Assembly: GCA_011176545.1 (NCBI GenBank)
Contig: DUEN01000027.1
Span: forward strand, 1-35,854
From: Caldilineae bacterium
GTDB taxonomy: Bacteria > Chloroflexota > Anaerolineae > DUEN01
DNA length: 35,854 nt
Direction of reading: 5' to 3'
Shown here: one piece after another, positions 19,195 through 26,501 of the stretch
Layout: every line of letters begins with the position of its first letter
Numbering within the stretch: position 1 is the stretch's first letter
Program-made: the position numbers and the translations under genes
Notes under the pieces: generated by a model
Databases searched by the model: none
Told to the model about the DNA's origin: nothing
What the model saw: only the letters and a program-made list of their open reading frames with translations

Positions 19195-20274
19195 ATGAAG
19201 CGGTATTGGATGATCATGCTCTCGCTATTGGTGTTGGCTGGCCTGGTGGTAGCGGCATGTGCTCCCCCAACGCCCGCGCCGGCTCCTGCGGAGAAGCCGG
19301 CTGAAGCCAAACCTCTCAAGATCGTCGTCATCGGCAAGTCAGTGCATCCGTATTGGTCCAACGTGGAGAAGGGCGTGCGCGCCGCCGCCAAGGACCTGGG
19401 GTTGTCCGATGACCAGGTGATCTTCTGGGTCCCGCAGAAGGAGGATGTGGCGGCTCAGATCCAGACTATGGAGACCTACATCGCTCAAGGCGTGACCGGT
19501 ATCGCCATCGCGCCGTCTGATCCCAACGCGCTGGAAGCGACTATGAAGAAGGCGGCCGAGGCGGGGATCTTTGTCACTACGCTGGACACGCCGCCGGTGG
19601 AGGGCAGCGTCTCGCTGGTATACATCGGCACGGACAATTACAGCGCTGGCGTGATCGCGGGTGAGGCCATGAAGCAGCTATTGCCCGAGGGGGGCAAGGT
19701 GGGCATCGGCCGCGGTTCGGATACGGCTCTGAACGCCCTCCAGCGCACGGACGGTTTCCTGAAGGCCATCGAGGGCACGAACATCATCGCCCTGGAGCCC
19801 GTCAACGATAAGGAGGACGCGGCCACGGCGTTACAACTGGCCAACTCCGTGATCTCCGCCAATCCGGATCTGGCCGGCGCCTTTGGCGTGTACGCATACA
19901 ACGGCCCCGCCTGGGCCACCGCGGTGAAGGAAGCGGGTAAGGCGGGTGAGATCAAGATCGTCTGCTTCGACGCCACGACCGACATCATCAACTTCATCAA
20001 GGAGGGCGTCATCCACGCCACGGTAGCCCAGCGCGAGTTCGATATGGGCTACAAGTCCGTCCAGATCATCAAGCTGATGGCGGAGAAGGGCGTGGAGGCC
20101 GCGCTGGCGGAGATGGGCGCCAAGAACGGCGTCATCGACACCGGCGTGGACGTCATCACCGCGGCCAATCTGAAGGACTATGAGGCCCAGCTCGACGCCA
20201 AGGGTATCCCGCACGAGTGGACCACCGAGGGCTGGGAGCCACCGGAGGATGCCTTCGAGTTCAAGATGGAATAG
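19195..20274 (+). CDS. Sugar ABC transporter substrate-binding lipoprotein (RbsB-like)
   Basis: This 359-residue exported lipoprotein has a lipobox ending at Cys22 (LVVAAC), a short Pro/Ala-rich linker and a periplasmic-binding-protein type 1 fold (Peripla_BP_4): [66 protein letters not shown] and [18 protein letters not shown]. It captures the sugar outside the membrane for the upstream permease and ATPase. AAGGAGGAGG lies 7 bases before ATG 19195. It is last in the operon, whereas binding-protein genes of this family are usually first; nothing in the preceding gap clearly boosts its expression except strong ribosome sites. Confidence 0.93.
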   Translation: MKRYWMIMLSLLVLAGLVVAACAPPTPAPAPAEKPAEAKPLKIVVIGKSVHPYWSNVEKGVRAAAKDLGLSDDQVIFWVPQKEDVAAQIQTMETYIAQGVTGIAIAPSDPNALEATMKKAAEAGIFVTTLDTPPVEGSVSLVYIGTDNYSAGVIAGEAMKQLLPEGGKVGIGRGSDTALNALQRTDGFLKAIEGTNIIALEPVNDKEDAATALQLANSVISANPDLAGAFGVYAYNGPAWATAVKEAGKAGEIKIVCFDATTDIINFIKEGVIHATVAQREFDMGYKSVQIIKLMAEKGVEAALAEMGAKNGVIDTGVDVITAANLKDYEAQLDAKGIPHEWTTEGWEPPEDAFEFKME

Positions 20275-20291
20275 GCTGAGCGAGCGTTGAC

Positions 20292-20314
20292 GTGCGATAG
20301 CCCGGCTATCGCAC
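20292..20314. repeat. Perfect hairpin after ABC operon
   Basis: GTGCGATAGC (20292-20301) and GCTATCGCAC (20305-20314) pair perfectly around CCG. No T-run follows. It stands 18 bases after the binding-protein stop codon and may protect the 3' end of the mRNA. Confidence 0.5.
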
Positions 20315-20345
20315 GATCGCGACGTCGGCCTGACAAGGCAGTGAC

Positions 20346-20382
20346 CAAGGGGCGGGGATCTTTCCTCGCCCCTTGTGGTTCT
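20346..20382 (+). terminator. Terminator of ABC operon
   Basis: CAAGGGGCGGGGA (20346-20358) pairs with TCCTCGCCCCTTG (20363-20375) with one G-T pair, and is followed by TGGTTCTT. It is a reasonable rho-independent terminator. Confidence 0.6.
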
Positions 20383-20428
20383 TAAACGTATGGACACCCC
20401 ATGCTGCGCTCCTAATTTTAAATGGCGC

Positions 20429-20457
20429 TTGATCAACTCCGCAAACGGCGGTAAAAT
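20429..20457 (+). promoter_or_regulatory. Promoter for nucleotidyltransferase gene
   Basis: TTGATC (20429-20434), a 17-bp spacer and TAAAAT (20452-20457). Downstream at about 20502-20519 the sequence GTGTC-N8-GACAC is an operator-like inverted repeat. The leader to the start at 20598 is about 135 nt. Confidence 0.5.
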
Positions 20458-20597
20458 GGCGTATCATCAAACCATCAAGTCGTCCTTCTCCCCCACCATG
20501 TGTCGCTCAGGTGACACGTGAGTTTGACCGGCGATTCAGATCGGATGGGCACGGGCGAGGGAGAAAGGCTCTCTCTCAAAGGGGGTGACCCCGCGCG

Positions 20598-21443
20598 ATG
20601 TTGCGCCGCCCTTCATTACCAGAGATTGAGAAAGGGGTGGCGATGATGGTCAGGATACAACCGCTTCAATCCTTGCCTGCCGACGCGACCAAGGTCATCA
20701 CGTCCCTACGAGAGCGGCTTAGCCATCTCCTTCAGGATCAGATGGTGGGCCTGTATCTCTGCGGCTCCATTGTCTACGGTTGCTTCAACCCACATACCAG
20801 CGACGTGGATTTCACGTGTGTCATCAAACAGCCGCTCACCTCGGTGCAGCGACTCCGCATTCGTCAGCTCTTCGATGAACTGCGGGGCCAGGGGCGATAT
20901 GGGAACGCGTTGGAAGGCACCTTCCCCGTGCAGGGGAGGATGAACGAATGTGAGAGCGCGCTGGTGGCTGATCGCGTGCGCCATGGCGAGTTTGACCCAG
21001 ATAGCCGGTACGAGAAATGGCCCTTAGAGCGGCACGAGCTTCATGAGATGGGGCTGCGGCTCTCCGGTCCTGAGCCTCAGCGGCTCTTCGCTCCCAGCCA
21101 GTGGCCGGCCATCCAGCGGGCCATGGTGTCCGAGTTGTTGGACATGGTATCCCTCGTGCGGGCGCGCCCCACGCCTCTGCAGCGGTTACAGGCAGTGCTG
21201 AACGCCTGTCGCGTGCTGTACGGCCTGCGGCACCGCCGGCTGGCCTCCAAGCTCGTCGGCCTGGAGTGGGCCTTTCACACGTTCCCGGAGGCCTGGCAGG
21301 ACCTGCTGGAGCGGGCGCATAGCATCTATACGGGGCTGGCCTCCTTAACGCCTAACTCCTTCAATCCCGAGCATGTCTGGGCGTTCTGCAGCTGGGCTGT
21401 CAACACCCTGCCACAGGACATGTATGCCCGTCGGCGATCTTAG
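20598..21443 (+). CDS. Nucleotidyltransferase, aminoglycoside adenylyltransferase-like (DUF4111)
   Basis: This 281-residue protein has the minimal nucleotidyltransferase motif: LYLCGSIVYGCFNPHTSDVD (residues ~52-71) gives GS-x-x-x-G...D-x-D, the metal and nucleotide site. The C-terminal half is helical and resembles the AadA/DUF4111 domain (LNACRVLYGLRHRRLASK, AGxW-like GLEWAFHTFP). AadA enzymes adenylate streptomycin/spectinomycin, but many chromosomal relatives have unknown substrates and no resistance genes are adjacent. ATG 20598 follows AAGGGGGTGA by about 10 bases; ATG 20643 with GGGGTGG is an alternative. Family likely, function not assigned. Confidence 0.75.
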   Translation: MLRRPSLPEIEKGVAMMVRIQPLQSLPADATKVITSLRERLSHLLQDQMVGLYLCGSIVYGCFNPHTSDVDFTCVIKQPLTSVQRLRIRQLFDELRGQGRYGNALEGTFPVQGRMNECESALVADRVRHGEFDPDSRYEKWPLERHELHEMGLRLSGPEPQRLFAPSQWPAIQRAMVSELLDMVSLVRARPTPLQRLQAVLNACRVLYGLRHRRLASKLVGLEWAFHTFPEAWQDLLERAHSIYTGLASLTPNSFNPEHVWAFCSWAVNTLPQDMYARRRS

Positions 21444-21450
21444 CTCTATA

Positions 21451-21549
21451 CGCTCATATTGGCATACACGACCAAAAAGTAAATTCAGTAGGGGCGCAGC
21501 GCCGCTATACCCCTACGAGAGGATGATGCTACCTATCCCAATATGAGCG
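21451..21549. mobile_element. MITE-like element: terminal repeats around a GTAGGGG palindrome
   Basis: CGCTCATATTGG (21451-21462) and CCAATATGAGCG (21538-21549) are perfect 12-bp terminal inverted repeats. Inside, GTAGGGG (21488-21494) and CCCCTAC (21510-21516) form the dispersed palindrome. A related, more decayed copy with the same flanking words lies at 30524-30627. No coding capacity. This fills the gap between two genes. Confidence 0.55.
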
Positions 21550-21595
21550 ATTTTTATAACATCGAGCATACATCAAGCCCATGGAGGGATGGTTC

Positions 21596-22051
21596 ATGAC
21601 GGACCTCGTCAAACGTTGGGAGCCCGCCGTCCCGAAAACCGTGTTGTATGCGCTGGCTGGCCTTATGTGGGGTGCCGTCGGGGTAATGTTATGCCGGCTG
21701 GCCTGGGGATGGCTGCGGCCATTGGAGCTTCGCCATAGTCTTCTCCTGGGCCTGGGCGGGTTCATCGCGGCGTTGCTCATCTATCGATTCGGCTTCTCTC
21801 GCATCGTCGCCCGCAACATTGCCCGATTGGCCGCGAAACCTGATCCGTTGTGTATCTTCGCTTTCCAGGCGCGCAAAAGCTACCTGGTCATCGTCATCAT
21901 GGTGAGTATGGGCATTATCCTCCGTCGCTCTGCTATCCCCAAGCACTACCTCGCCGTCCTGTACATCGCGATGGGGGTGGCCCTGTTCCTGGGGGGCCTG
22001 GGATATTTCGCTCATCTGATCCGCCTCCGTCGGGGTACAGAGGTGACATGA
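21596..22051 (+). CDS. Four-helix membrane protein of unknown function
   Basis: This 151-residue protein has four hydrophobic spans (~residues 16-40, 47-65, 88-106 and 116-137) joined by short basic loops such as RIVARNIARLAAK. No catalytic motif is visible and no family was recognised. ATG 21596 is preceded by GGAGGG at 6-7 base spacing; the ATG at 21581 is in frame but contains the ribosome site. Its stop codon overlaps the start of the DUF3786 gene (ATGA), so the two are translationally coupled and may work together. Confidence 0.75.
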   Translation: MTDLVKRWEPAVPKTVLYALAGLMWGAVGVMLCRLAWGWLRPLELRHSLLLGLGGFIAALLIYRFGFSRIVARNIARLAAKPDPLCIFAFQARKSYLVIVIMVSMGIILRRSAIPKHYLAVLYIAMGVALFLGGLGYFAHLIRLRRGTEVT

Positions 22052-22701
22052 GCTCACAGGATCCCCGCGCGGCGGCCGCCCGTCAATGGTGGCTGGATAG
22101 CCTGGCGGTAGCCGCTGATGAGATATGTGCAGCGCTCCGGGAACGTCCCGGTTCCCAGATCGCAGAGTTAGCTGGCGCCACCTGGGATGAGGAGCGAGGT
22201 CAGCTCCAGCTACCGTTTTGGAGTGCGCCCTACATCGTGACATGGCCAGAGCTGACCGTGTCAGACGCCGAAGGGCAGCCCGCCCGGGCGGACATCCGCC
22301 TGATCATCCTCTTCTACTTGCATCGGGCCGATGGAACCTTGCTCACCGGGCGGTGGTTGAGCTTTCGTGAGATGCCTGACGGCACCTTCTATCATCAGGC
22401 GTTCAATAGCTATACGGGGCAACCCCTGGCTCGAGCCGTGGGCAATGCTGTCGATCGGCTGCAACGGGCAGCCTTTAAGCTGGGTGGGCAACGAGAGCCC
22501 ATCGGCGATGTCGGCTTCCGCTTCCGTGCCCTGCCTCGCGTATGGCTGGCCCTGGCGTATTGGCTGGGTGATGAGGAGGTCCCTCCGCAGGCCCGAGTCC
22601 TCTTCGATGCGGCTTCTGGACACTATCTGGACGCGGCAGGGCTGGCCGGGCTTGGGGCTCAGCTTACTGGGCGCCTGTTGCGCCTGCTTCGCGAGGAGTG
22701 A
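22048..22701 (+). CDS. DUF3786 family protein
   Basis: This 217-residue soluble protein matches my recollection of DUF3786, a family found in Chloroflexota and anaerobes: FWSAPYIVTWPELTV, LTGRWLSFREMPDGTFYHQAF, and LPRVWLALAYWLGDEEVPPQARVLFD...HYLDAAGLAGLGAQL near the C-terminus. The function of the family is unknown; some members have been suggested to relate to metal or corrinoid proteins, which I cannot confirm here. The start overlaps the preceding membrane protein by 4 bases. A strong terminator follows. Confidence 0.75.
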   Translation: MSSQDPRAAAARQWWLDSLAVAADEICAALRERPGSQIAELAGATWDEERGQLQLPFWSAPYIVTWPELTVSDAEGQPARADIRLIILFYLHRADGTLLTGRWLSFREMPDGTFYHQAFNSYTGQPLARAVGNAVDRLQRAAFKLGGQREPIGDVGFRFRALPRVWLALAYWLGDEEVPPQARVLFDAASGHYLDAAGLAGLGAQLTGRLLRLLREE

Positions 22702-22738
22702 GCCAAGTGGCGCTTGCGCGACCGCTGTTGGGCTGCCT

Positions 22739-22775
22739 GGATGGCGGAGGACATCGTCCTCCGCCATCCGTTTTT
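22739..22775 (+). terminator. Strong intrinsic terminator after DUF3786 gene
   Basis: GGATGGCGGAGGAC (22739-22752) and GTCCTCCGCCATCC (22756-22769) form a perfect 14-bp stem with an ATC loop, followed by GTTTTT. It marks the left edge of the accessory region. Confidence 0.9.
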
Positions 22776-22822
22776 GATGTGCAGCCACCATTCGGATCAT
22801 GAAGAGGGCATATGGCGGCTTG

Positions 22823-22965
22823 CACACCCAGGCCAGGACAGCGGGTTACCGCGAGCGGTTTTCATCCCAGGCATCGCTTCCATTGTCGAGATCGTATCGC
22901 CGCATGATTGTGGCGAGGGAGACGATACTTCTCGCGTTCAATGGCTGCCCTATGAGCGCGTCCTC
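22823..22965 (+). pseudogene. Frameshifted fragment of a DUF3604 (PHP-like) gene
   Basis: One frame reads HTQARTAGYRERF, which aligns with HHISYPAGYRGINWADF of the intact DUF3604 protein at 28959. Another frame then reads IVEIVSPHDCGEGDD, aligning with IVEIVSMHGCSESDD of the same protein. The order is preserved and the two blocks are in different frames, so this is a decayed fragment with a frameshift. Nothing before or after it is recognisable as the same gene. The divergence shows it is not a recent copy. Confidence 0.6.
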
Positions 22966-23023
22966 ATCGAACACGTGTCAAGGTCTCATATCAGGGTGCT
23001 CATATCCCTGTTAGGCATCAATG

Positions 23024-23052
23024 TTGACAATCAAAATCGCCGGGTGTATACT
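23024..23052 (+). promoter_or_regulatory. Strong promoter without an intact gene
   Basis: A perfect TTGACA (23024-23029), a 17-bp spacer and TATACT (23047-23052). The next ATG (23063) opens only a 24-codon frame; beyond lies the recombinase remnant. It may be the old promoter of the recombinase, or drive a small RNA or peptide. Confidence 0.6.
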
Positions 23053-23254
23053 AGTGAAGAATGAGCATAAGAATAAAGAGTTGGTGGCTCCTGGCGAGAG
23101 GAGCGCAGGTGATTCGTGACCCGGCCAGGTGCTAGTGGTGGATTGATGGTGGTATCGTCATATGCACCGGGGTGGGTGGCGAGGATCAAAACGATTCCGG
23201 GCGCCGGTGGTGGCATCCCGGCCAGGAGCTAAGCTTGGATGTCACATCTTATCC

Positions 23255-23460
23255 CGGACAATTCAGAGCGTGTTTGAGCAAGCGTGGCAAAAGGCAGCAT
23301 CCGCAAGCGGGTGACGGCGCACACCTTGCGGCATTCCTTTTGTGCTCCACTTGCAGGAAGGGGGAATCGATCTGCCAGGAGTTATTGGGATACAGGGATT
23401 CACGGATGATCCGGCGATACGCTCACGTCAGCACTCAAGCGCTGGGATTCGCATTTCAGG
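23255..23460 (+). pseudogene. Tyrosine recombinase (integrase) remnant
   Basis: Four pieces of the catalytic domain follow in order in shifting frames: VFEQAWQKAA (from 23270), then IRKRVTAHTLRHSF (from 23299; the H-x-L-R box), then HLQEGGIDL (around 23348), then CQELLGYRDSRMIRRYAHVS (from about 23375; the LLG box and catalytic Tyr). At least two frameshifts separate them. Only the C-terminal third of a XerC/D-like site-specific recombinase is left. It testifies to past integration in this region. Confidence 0.8.
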
Positions 23461-23482
23461 TTTTAACCTAGAGGAGATTCTG

Positions 23483-23833
23483 ATGAGGAAAGAATCGATA
23501 AAGCCGTTTGTGTGGGGTATGGCGGTTGGCACAGTGGTGTTGCTTATCGTCATTTTCGCGGCGGGATGGGTAGTGACGAGCAGCTCTGCCCATGCTACCG
23601 CTGAGGAGATAGCTGAAAAGGCCGTTGTAGATCGCTTGGCGGCGATTTGTGTCGCGCAATTTCAGCAGGATCCAGACAGGGACGAGCGACTCAAGGAGCT
23701 GAAAGAAGCAGACTCCTGGAAGAGACGCAGTAATGTGGAGGAAGGAGGCTGGGCGACGATGCCAGGCGATGAGTCGCCTGATCGTAAGGTTGCCAATGAA
23801 TGCGCCAGGCGGCTTATGGAGCTCGATCAGTAA
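23483..23833 (+). CDS. Small membrane-anchored protein of unknown function
   Basis: This 116-residue protein has an N-terminal membrane anchor (residues ~8-31, FVWGMAVGTVVLLIVIFAAGWVV) and an outer-facing domain with conserved-looking RLAAICVAQFQQDPDRDERLKELKE and GWATMPGDESPD. I recall similar hypothetical proteins from Alphaproteobacteria, which would suggest transfer, but this needs a search. AGGAGA lies 6 bases before ATG 23483. It sits between the recombinase remnant and a strong terminator, so it may be cargo of the lost element. Confidence 0.75.
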   Translation: MRKESIKPFVWGMAVGTVVLLIVIFAAGWVVTSSSAHATAEEIAEKAVVDRLAAICVAQFQQDPDRDERLKELKEADSWKRRSNVEEGGWATMPGDESPDRKVANECARRLMELDQ

Positions 23834-23843
23834 GTACCCCTTT

Positions 23844-23878
23844 GGCGGGCCAGTTGATACTGGCCCGCCTTCTTTGTT
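23844..23878 (+). terminator. Terminator of the small membrane protein gene
   Basis: GGCGGGCCAG (23844-23853) and CTGGCCCGCC (23860-23869) form a perfect 10-bp stem with a 6-nt loop, followed by TTCTTTGTTT. Confidence 0.85.
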
Positions 23879-23892
23879 TCAGGGAGATCAGA

Positions 23893-24180
23893 ATGAACAT
23901 CTACGTAGGCAATTTCTCACGCGATGTCACCGAAGAGGATCTGCAGCAGGCTTTTGAAGCCTTCGGGCAGGTCGCATCCGTTACCATCATTAAGGACAGG
24001 TTCAGCGGCGAATCAAGGGGATTCGGATTCGTGGAGATGCCCGTTAAGGCTGAAGCCCTGTCCGCGATCAACGGCCTTAACGGCCAGGAGTTGAAAGGAC
24101 GAACACTTAACGTGAACGAGGCTCGTCCCCGCTCCGAAGGCCGTCGAGGAGGAGGGAGGGGCGATAGGCGGCGCTTCTAG
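23893..24180 (+). CDS. RRM-domain RNA-binding protein
   Basis: This 95-residue protein is a single RNA recognition motif with RNP2 IYVGNF (residues 3-8) and RNP1 RGFGFVEM (~42-49), plus a Gly/Arg-rich basic tail (RRGGGRGDRRRF). Bacterial members of this family are often cold-induced and bind single-stranded RNA. AGGGAGA lies just before ATG 23893. The gene follows a terminator by only 20 bases and no separate promoter is visible, so it may depend on read-through; the terminator could act as an attenuator. GC and style resemble widely distributed copies, so transfer is possible. Confidence 0.93.
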   Translation: MNIYVGNFSRDVTEEDLQQAFEAFGQVASVTIIKDRFSGESRGFGFVEMPVKAEALSAINGLNGQELKGRTLNVNEARPRSEGRRGGGRGDRRRF

Positions 24181-24767
24181 TAAGCGAAACTCAGGATAAA
24201 GTTAAGATAGAACTTCGGCTCATCGGGCGGCGGGTGGGCAGGCTCCTGTGGCCACAGGCTGTCATAGGCGGTCGCAGATCCCCGGCTAGGGGCGGTATGT
24301 GCATATAGGGTGCTCGCGGCAGCGTCTACTTTGCGGGTGAATAGCACACTCTATCCGGGGTACAAGCGAATCGGATATTCTCTATGTACCCTGTGGTCAC
24401 TCTAGTGGGGATCGCCCACTCACCGCCTGTTAATGTGTCGCCTGGCTACCGGACTTTTTTCTCTCTACAGCTTCGCTCGCGGATCAATCGCGGGCTAAGT
24501 CATAGAAGTCGGCTGGAAGCCGACGGTGTTCAAGATGTCGTATGAAGGAGTGCGCTTTGAGCGCACTTGAGCTTGCTGAGCCTGGAACTTCCAGTCTCAG
24601 GCAAACTTCTCCTTGTCCCGCCGAAGCGGGCGAGCCTGGTATTCGAAGCATCCTCCGCGCTGATGATGATCACTTCATTATCTAACGTGTTACCAGGGTA
24701 TCCTCCACGCCTAGCTCAAGGTCGTGTAGCGGATTCCCCAAGGTGAGGATGTTGATCCTTCATTATC
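24181..24767. other. Long intergenic stretch without genes
   Basis: I find no gene in this 587-bp stretch. It holds a perfect 14-base palindrome CCTGTGGCCACAGG (24245-24258), an inverted pair GGGGTACA / TGTACCC around 24357-24391, a T-run (about 24455) without a clear stem, and the hairpin array at 24508-24630. Confidence 0.6.
24508..24630. repeat. Array of short hairpins (type shared with 35187-35266)
   Basis: Successive hairpins: GTCGGCT-gga-AGCCGAC (24508-24524), GTGCGC-tttga-GCGCAC (24550-24566), TTGCTGAG...CTCAGGCAA with inner CCTGG/CCAG (24573-24604), and CCCGC-cgaa-GCGGG near 24617-24630. The first two resemble hairpins near 35187 and 35245 in sequence and order. Confidence 0.55.
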
Positions 24768-24796
24768 TTGCGTTTTGATATTCCATTGTGTATCAT
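24768..24796 (+). promoter_or_regulatory. Possible promoter of the RidA-repeat gene
   Basis: TATCAT (24791-24796; 5/6) lies 17 bp from a weak TTGCGT (24768-24773). If used, transcription starts near 24803, which excludes the upstream in-frame start codons and supports ATG 24834. Confidence 0.35.
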
Positions 24797-24833
24797 GCTT
24801 CTGCCGTTGTTGAGGAAAAAGAGAAAGGTGGTA

Positions 24834-26021
24834 ATGGAGTTGAAGATATCGCGGTTCGGCGCCTGGGACAGCGCGACCCAGGTTGCGCGGATCGAGGGTG
24901 CAGGGATTACGGAACTATATATCTGTGCCCGGCCGACAGAGGATAAGGGTAAATTCGCCGAACAAGCCCATTCGATATATGAGAATTTGTTCAGGGTTTT
25001 ATCCGAACAGGGTGCGAGCCCATATCATGTGATCATCGAAAAAGTATTCTTCAGCGATGTGGAACGTCAGTTTCAGGAGTTTAGAGAAATTCGGAAGCGT
25101 TGGTACAATCGTCATTCCGTCGAGCTTCTCCCTGCGATCTCCTTCCTGCATCAGCCTCCGTGTCCTCCGGGTCGGCTGTGTGAACTTCGGGCTTATGCCC
25201 TGTTCCCGACTGGAGAGGATGAGGTGAAAGTGCGCTCCCTGCGCGGGACCCCAGAACTCGCTTCGGGAAGGATAGTGGAATATCGCGGGATTCGACATCT
25301 CTATCTAGCAAACCTCACCGGAGGTGAGGAAACCGACGAGCTTGATTTTGCCGCGCAGGCTAGGGATATGTTCGGACGGGCTGAAGCTCTGCTCCGAAAG
25401 GGAGGATTCTCTTTTCATGATGTGATCCGAACCTGGATCTACATCGATAATATCGAACGGGACTATCTCGATCTGAACCGGGTTCGGGCCGGGTTCTTTC
25501 ATGAACATGGGGTGACCCGTCTGCCTGCTAGTACTGGCATCCAGGGCGCGACTTATCCTCCCAGGAAAAAAGGCTGCGTCATGGATCTCTATGCGCTGAC
25601 GGCCGACCGACCCCTGGAGATCGAGGTCATGCATGCGCCTACCATGAACGAAGCCCCCCAATATGGCGTGTTGTTCTCCCGAGGCATAAGAGTGGTCTGG
25701 GAGAATCGGAATGTCGCTTATGTGTCGGGTACTGCCAGCATAGATACCGAGGGCAAAGTCGTCCACGTTGGAGATATAAAAGGTCAAGTGCGCCGTATGC
25801 TTCTGAACGTGGAAAGCCTATTGGGGGCTTACGACTTTACCCCCCACGACATCGTTTCTCTTATCACCTATCTTAAAGAGCCGGGGTTCCTTGACACCTT
25901 TTATAAAATCTATGAGGAGTGTTCCTTCCCGGCGGATGCCCCTAATTGTATATCCATCGCTGATATCTGCCGGCCTGAGTGGCTCTGTGAGATGGAAGCC
26001 ATCGCTGTGCTCCCACGATAA
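24834..26021 (+). CDS. Protein of three tandem RidA/YjgF-like domains
   Basis: This 395-residue protein contains three successive RidA-fold units. Unit 1 (~1-140) has FAEQAHSIYENLFRVLSEQG and ends CELRAYALFP. Unit 2 (~145-265) has FAAQARDMFGRAEALLRKGG, VIRTWIYIDNIE and ends CVMDLYALT. Unit 3 (~285-395) has NVAYVSGTASID, VRRMLLNVESLLG, DIVSLITYLKEPG and ends CEMEAIAVLP, close to the RidA ending VEIEAIA. RidA is normally a ~130-residue homotrimer that hydrolyses reactive imines; chorismatases (FkbO/Hyg5) use a related pseudo-trimeric fold. By eye the RidA catalytic Arg is replaced by Asn in unit 3. ATG 24834 follows AAAGGTGGT. The exact reaction is unknown: imine deaminase or chorismatase-like are both possible. 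Confidence 0.75.
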   Translation: MELKISRFGAWDSATQVARIEGAGITELYICARPTEDKGKFAEQAHSIYENLFRVLSEQGASPYHVIIEKVFFSDVERQFQEFREIRKRWYNRHSVELLPAISFLHQPPCPPGRLCELRAYALFPTGEDEVKVRSLRGTPELASGRIVEYRGIRHLYLANLTGGEETDELDFAAQARDMFGRAEALLRKGGFSFHDVIRTWIYIDNIERDYLDLNRVRAGFFHEHGVTRLPASTGIQGATYPPRKKGCVMDLYALTADRPLEIEVMHAPTMNEAPQYGVLFSRGIRVVWENRNVAYVSGTASIDTEGKVVHVGDIKGQVRRMLLNVESLLGAYDFTPHDIVSLITYLKEPGFLDTFYKIYEECSFPADAPNCISIADICRPEWLCEMEAIAVLPR

Positions 26022-26099
26022 AAAAGCGAGGTGATCCTCGGACAATTGTCCATACCATGCAACGGGACACAGCAACTGCCTTATGAAGACATAGCTCCT

Positions 26100-26400
26100 G
26101 AAATTCCTCTCGCATAATGGGTTCTGTCGGAGTGGAACAATACGGTGCCATTCGAGCAAGTCGGCGAAAGCCTATGGCTGTCGGTCATACTGCAGGTTGA
26201 GCCAGATGCAGAAGTTGTGCAACGCCACCTTAGCTTCGTAATGGCGATGTGCCAGACGATTGAACTGCGAAAGGTTCGGCAAGCGTGGGAACAGCGCTCG
26301 CAAATGCGCTTGTGCGTATCGGTAGAAGTCTCGCTCGCTGCGGAAGCGCTAAAAGTGAGCGAACATGATCAGCGTCACTACCCTGAAAGAAGGTGTTGCC
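26100..26400 (-). pseudogene. Internally deleted transposase remnant (IS982/IS4-like)
   Basis: On the minus strand the frame reads VVTLIMFAHF*RFRSERDFYRYA, then HLRALFPRLPNLSQFNRL, the N-terminal region of an IS982/IS4-like transposase. It then jumps directly to KVALHNFCIWLNLQYDRQP*AFADLLEW, which is the C-terminal end of the same family. The middle, with the catalytic acidic residues, is missing, and two in-frame stops interrupt the rest. This is a dead, deleted insertion sequence. The family assignment within the DDE transposases is tentative. Confidence 0.75.
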
Positions 26401-26501
26401 TATGCCACATTGTCTGATTGGAAGCTCGGCAATCGCCGAGCTGTGGCTACCTGTTCAGAGATGGACGGGCAATAACGTGTAAAAGAGAAAGGACACGAAC
26501 G

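Noticed and set aside
20598..21443. Calling the nucleotidyltransferase an aminoglycoside resistance gene
   Set aside because: Only the fold and the catalytic motif are visible. There are no resistance or integron neighbours, and chromosomal relatives often have other roles.
22714..23064. 116-codon plus-strand frame after the DUF3786 gene as an intact gene
   Set aside because: It begins within a strong terminator, has no ribosome site, and only its middle matches DUF3604 in a frameshifted way; it is better explained as a pseudogene fragment.
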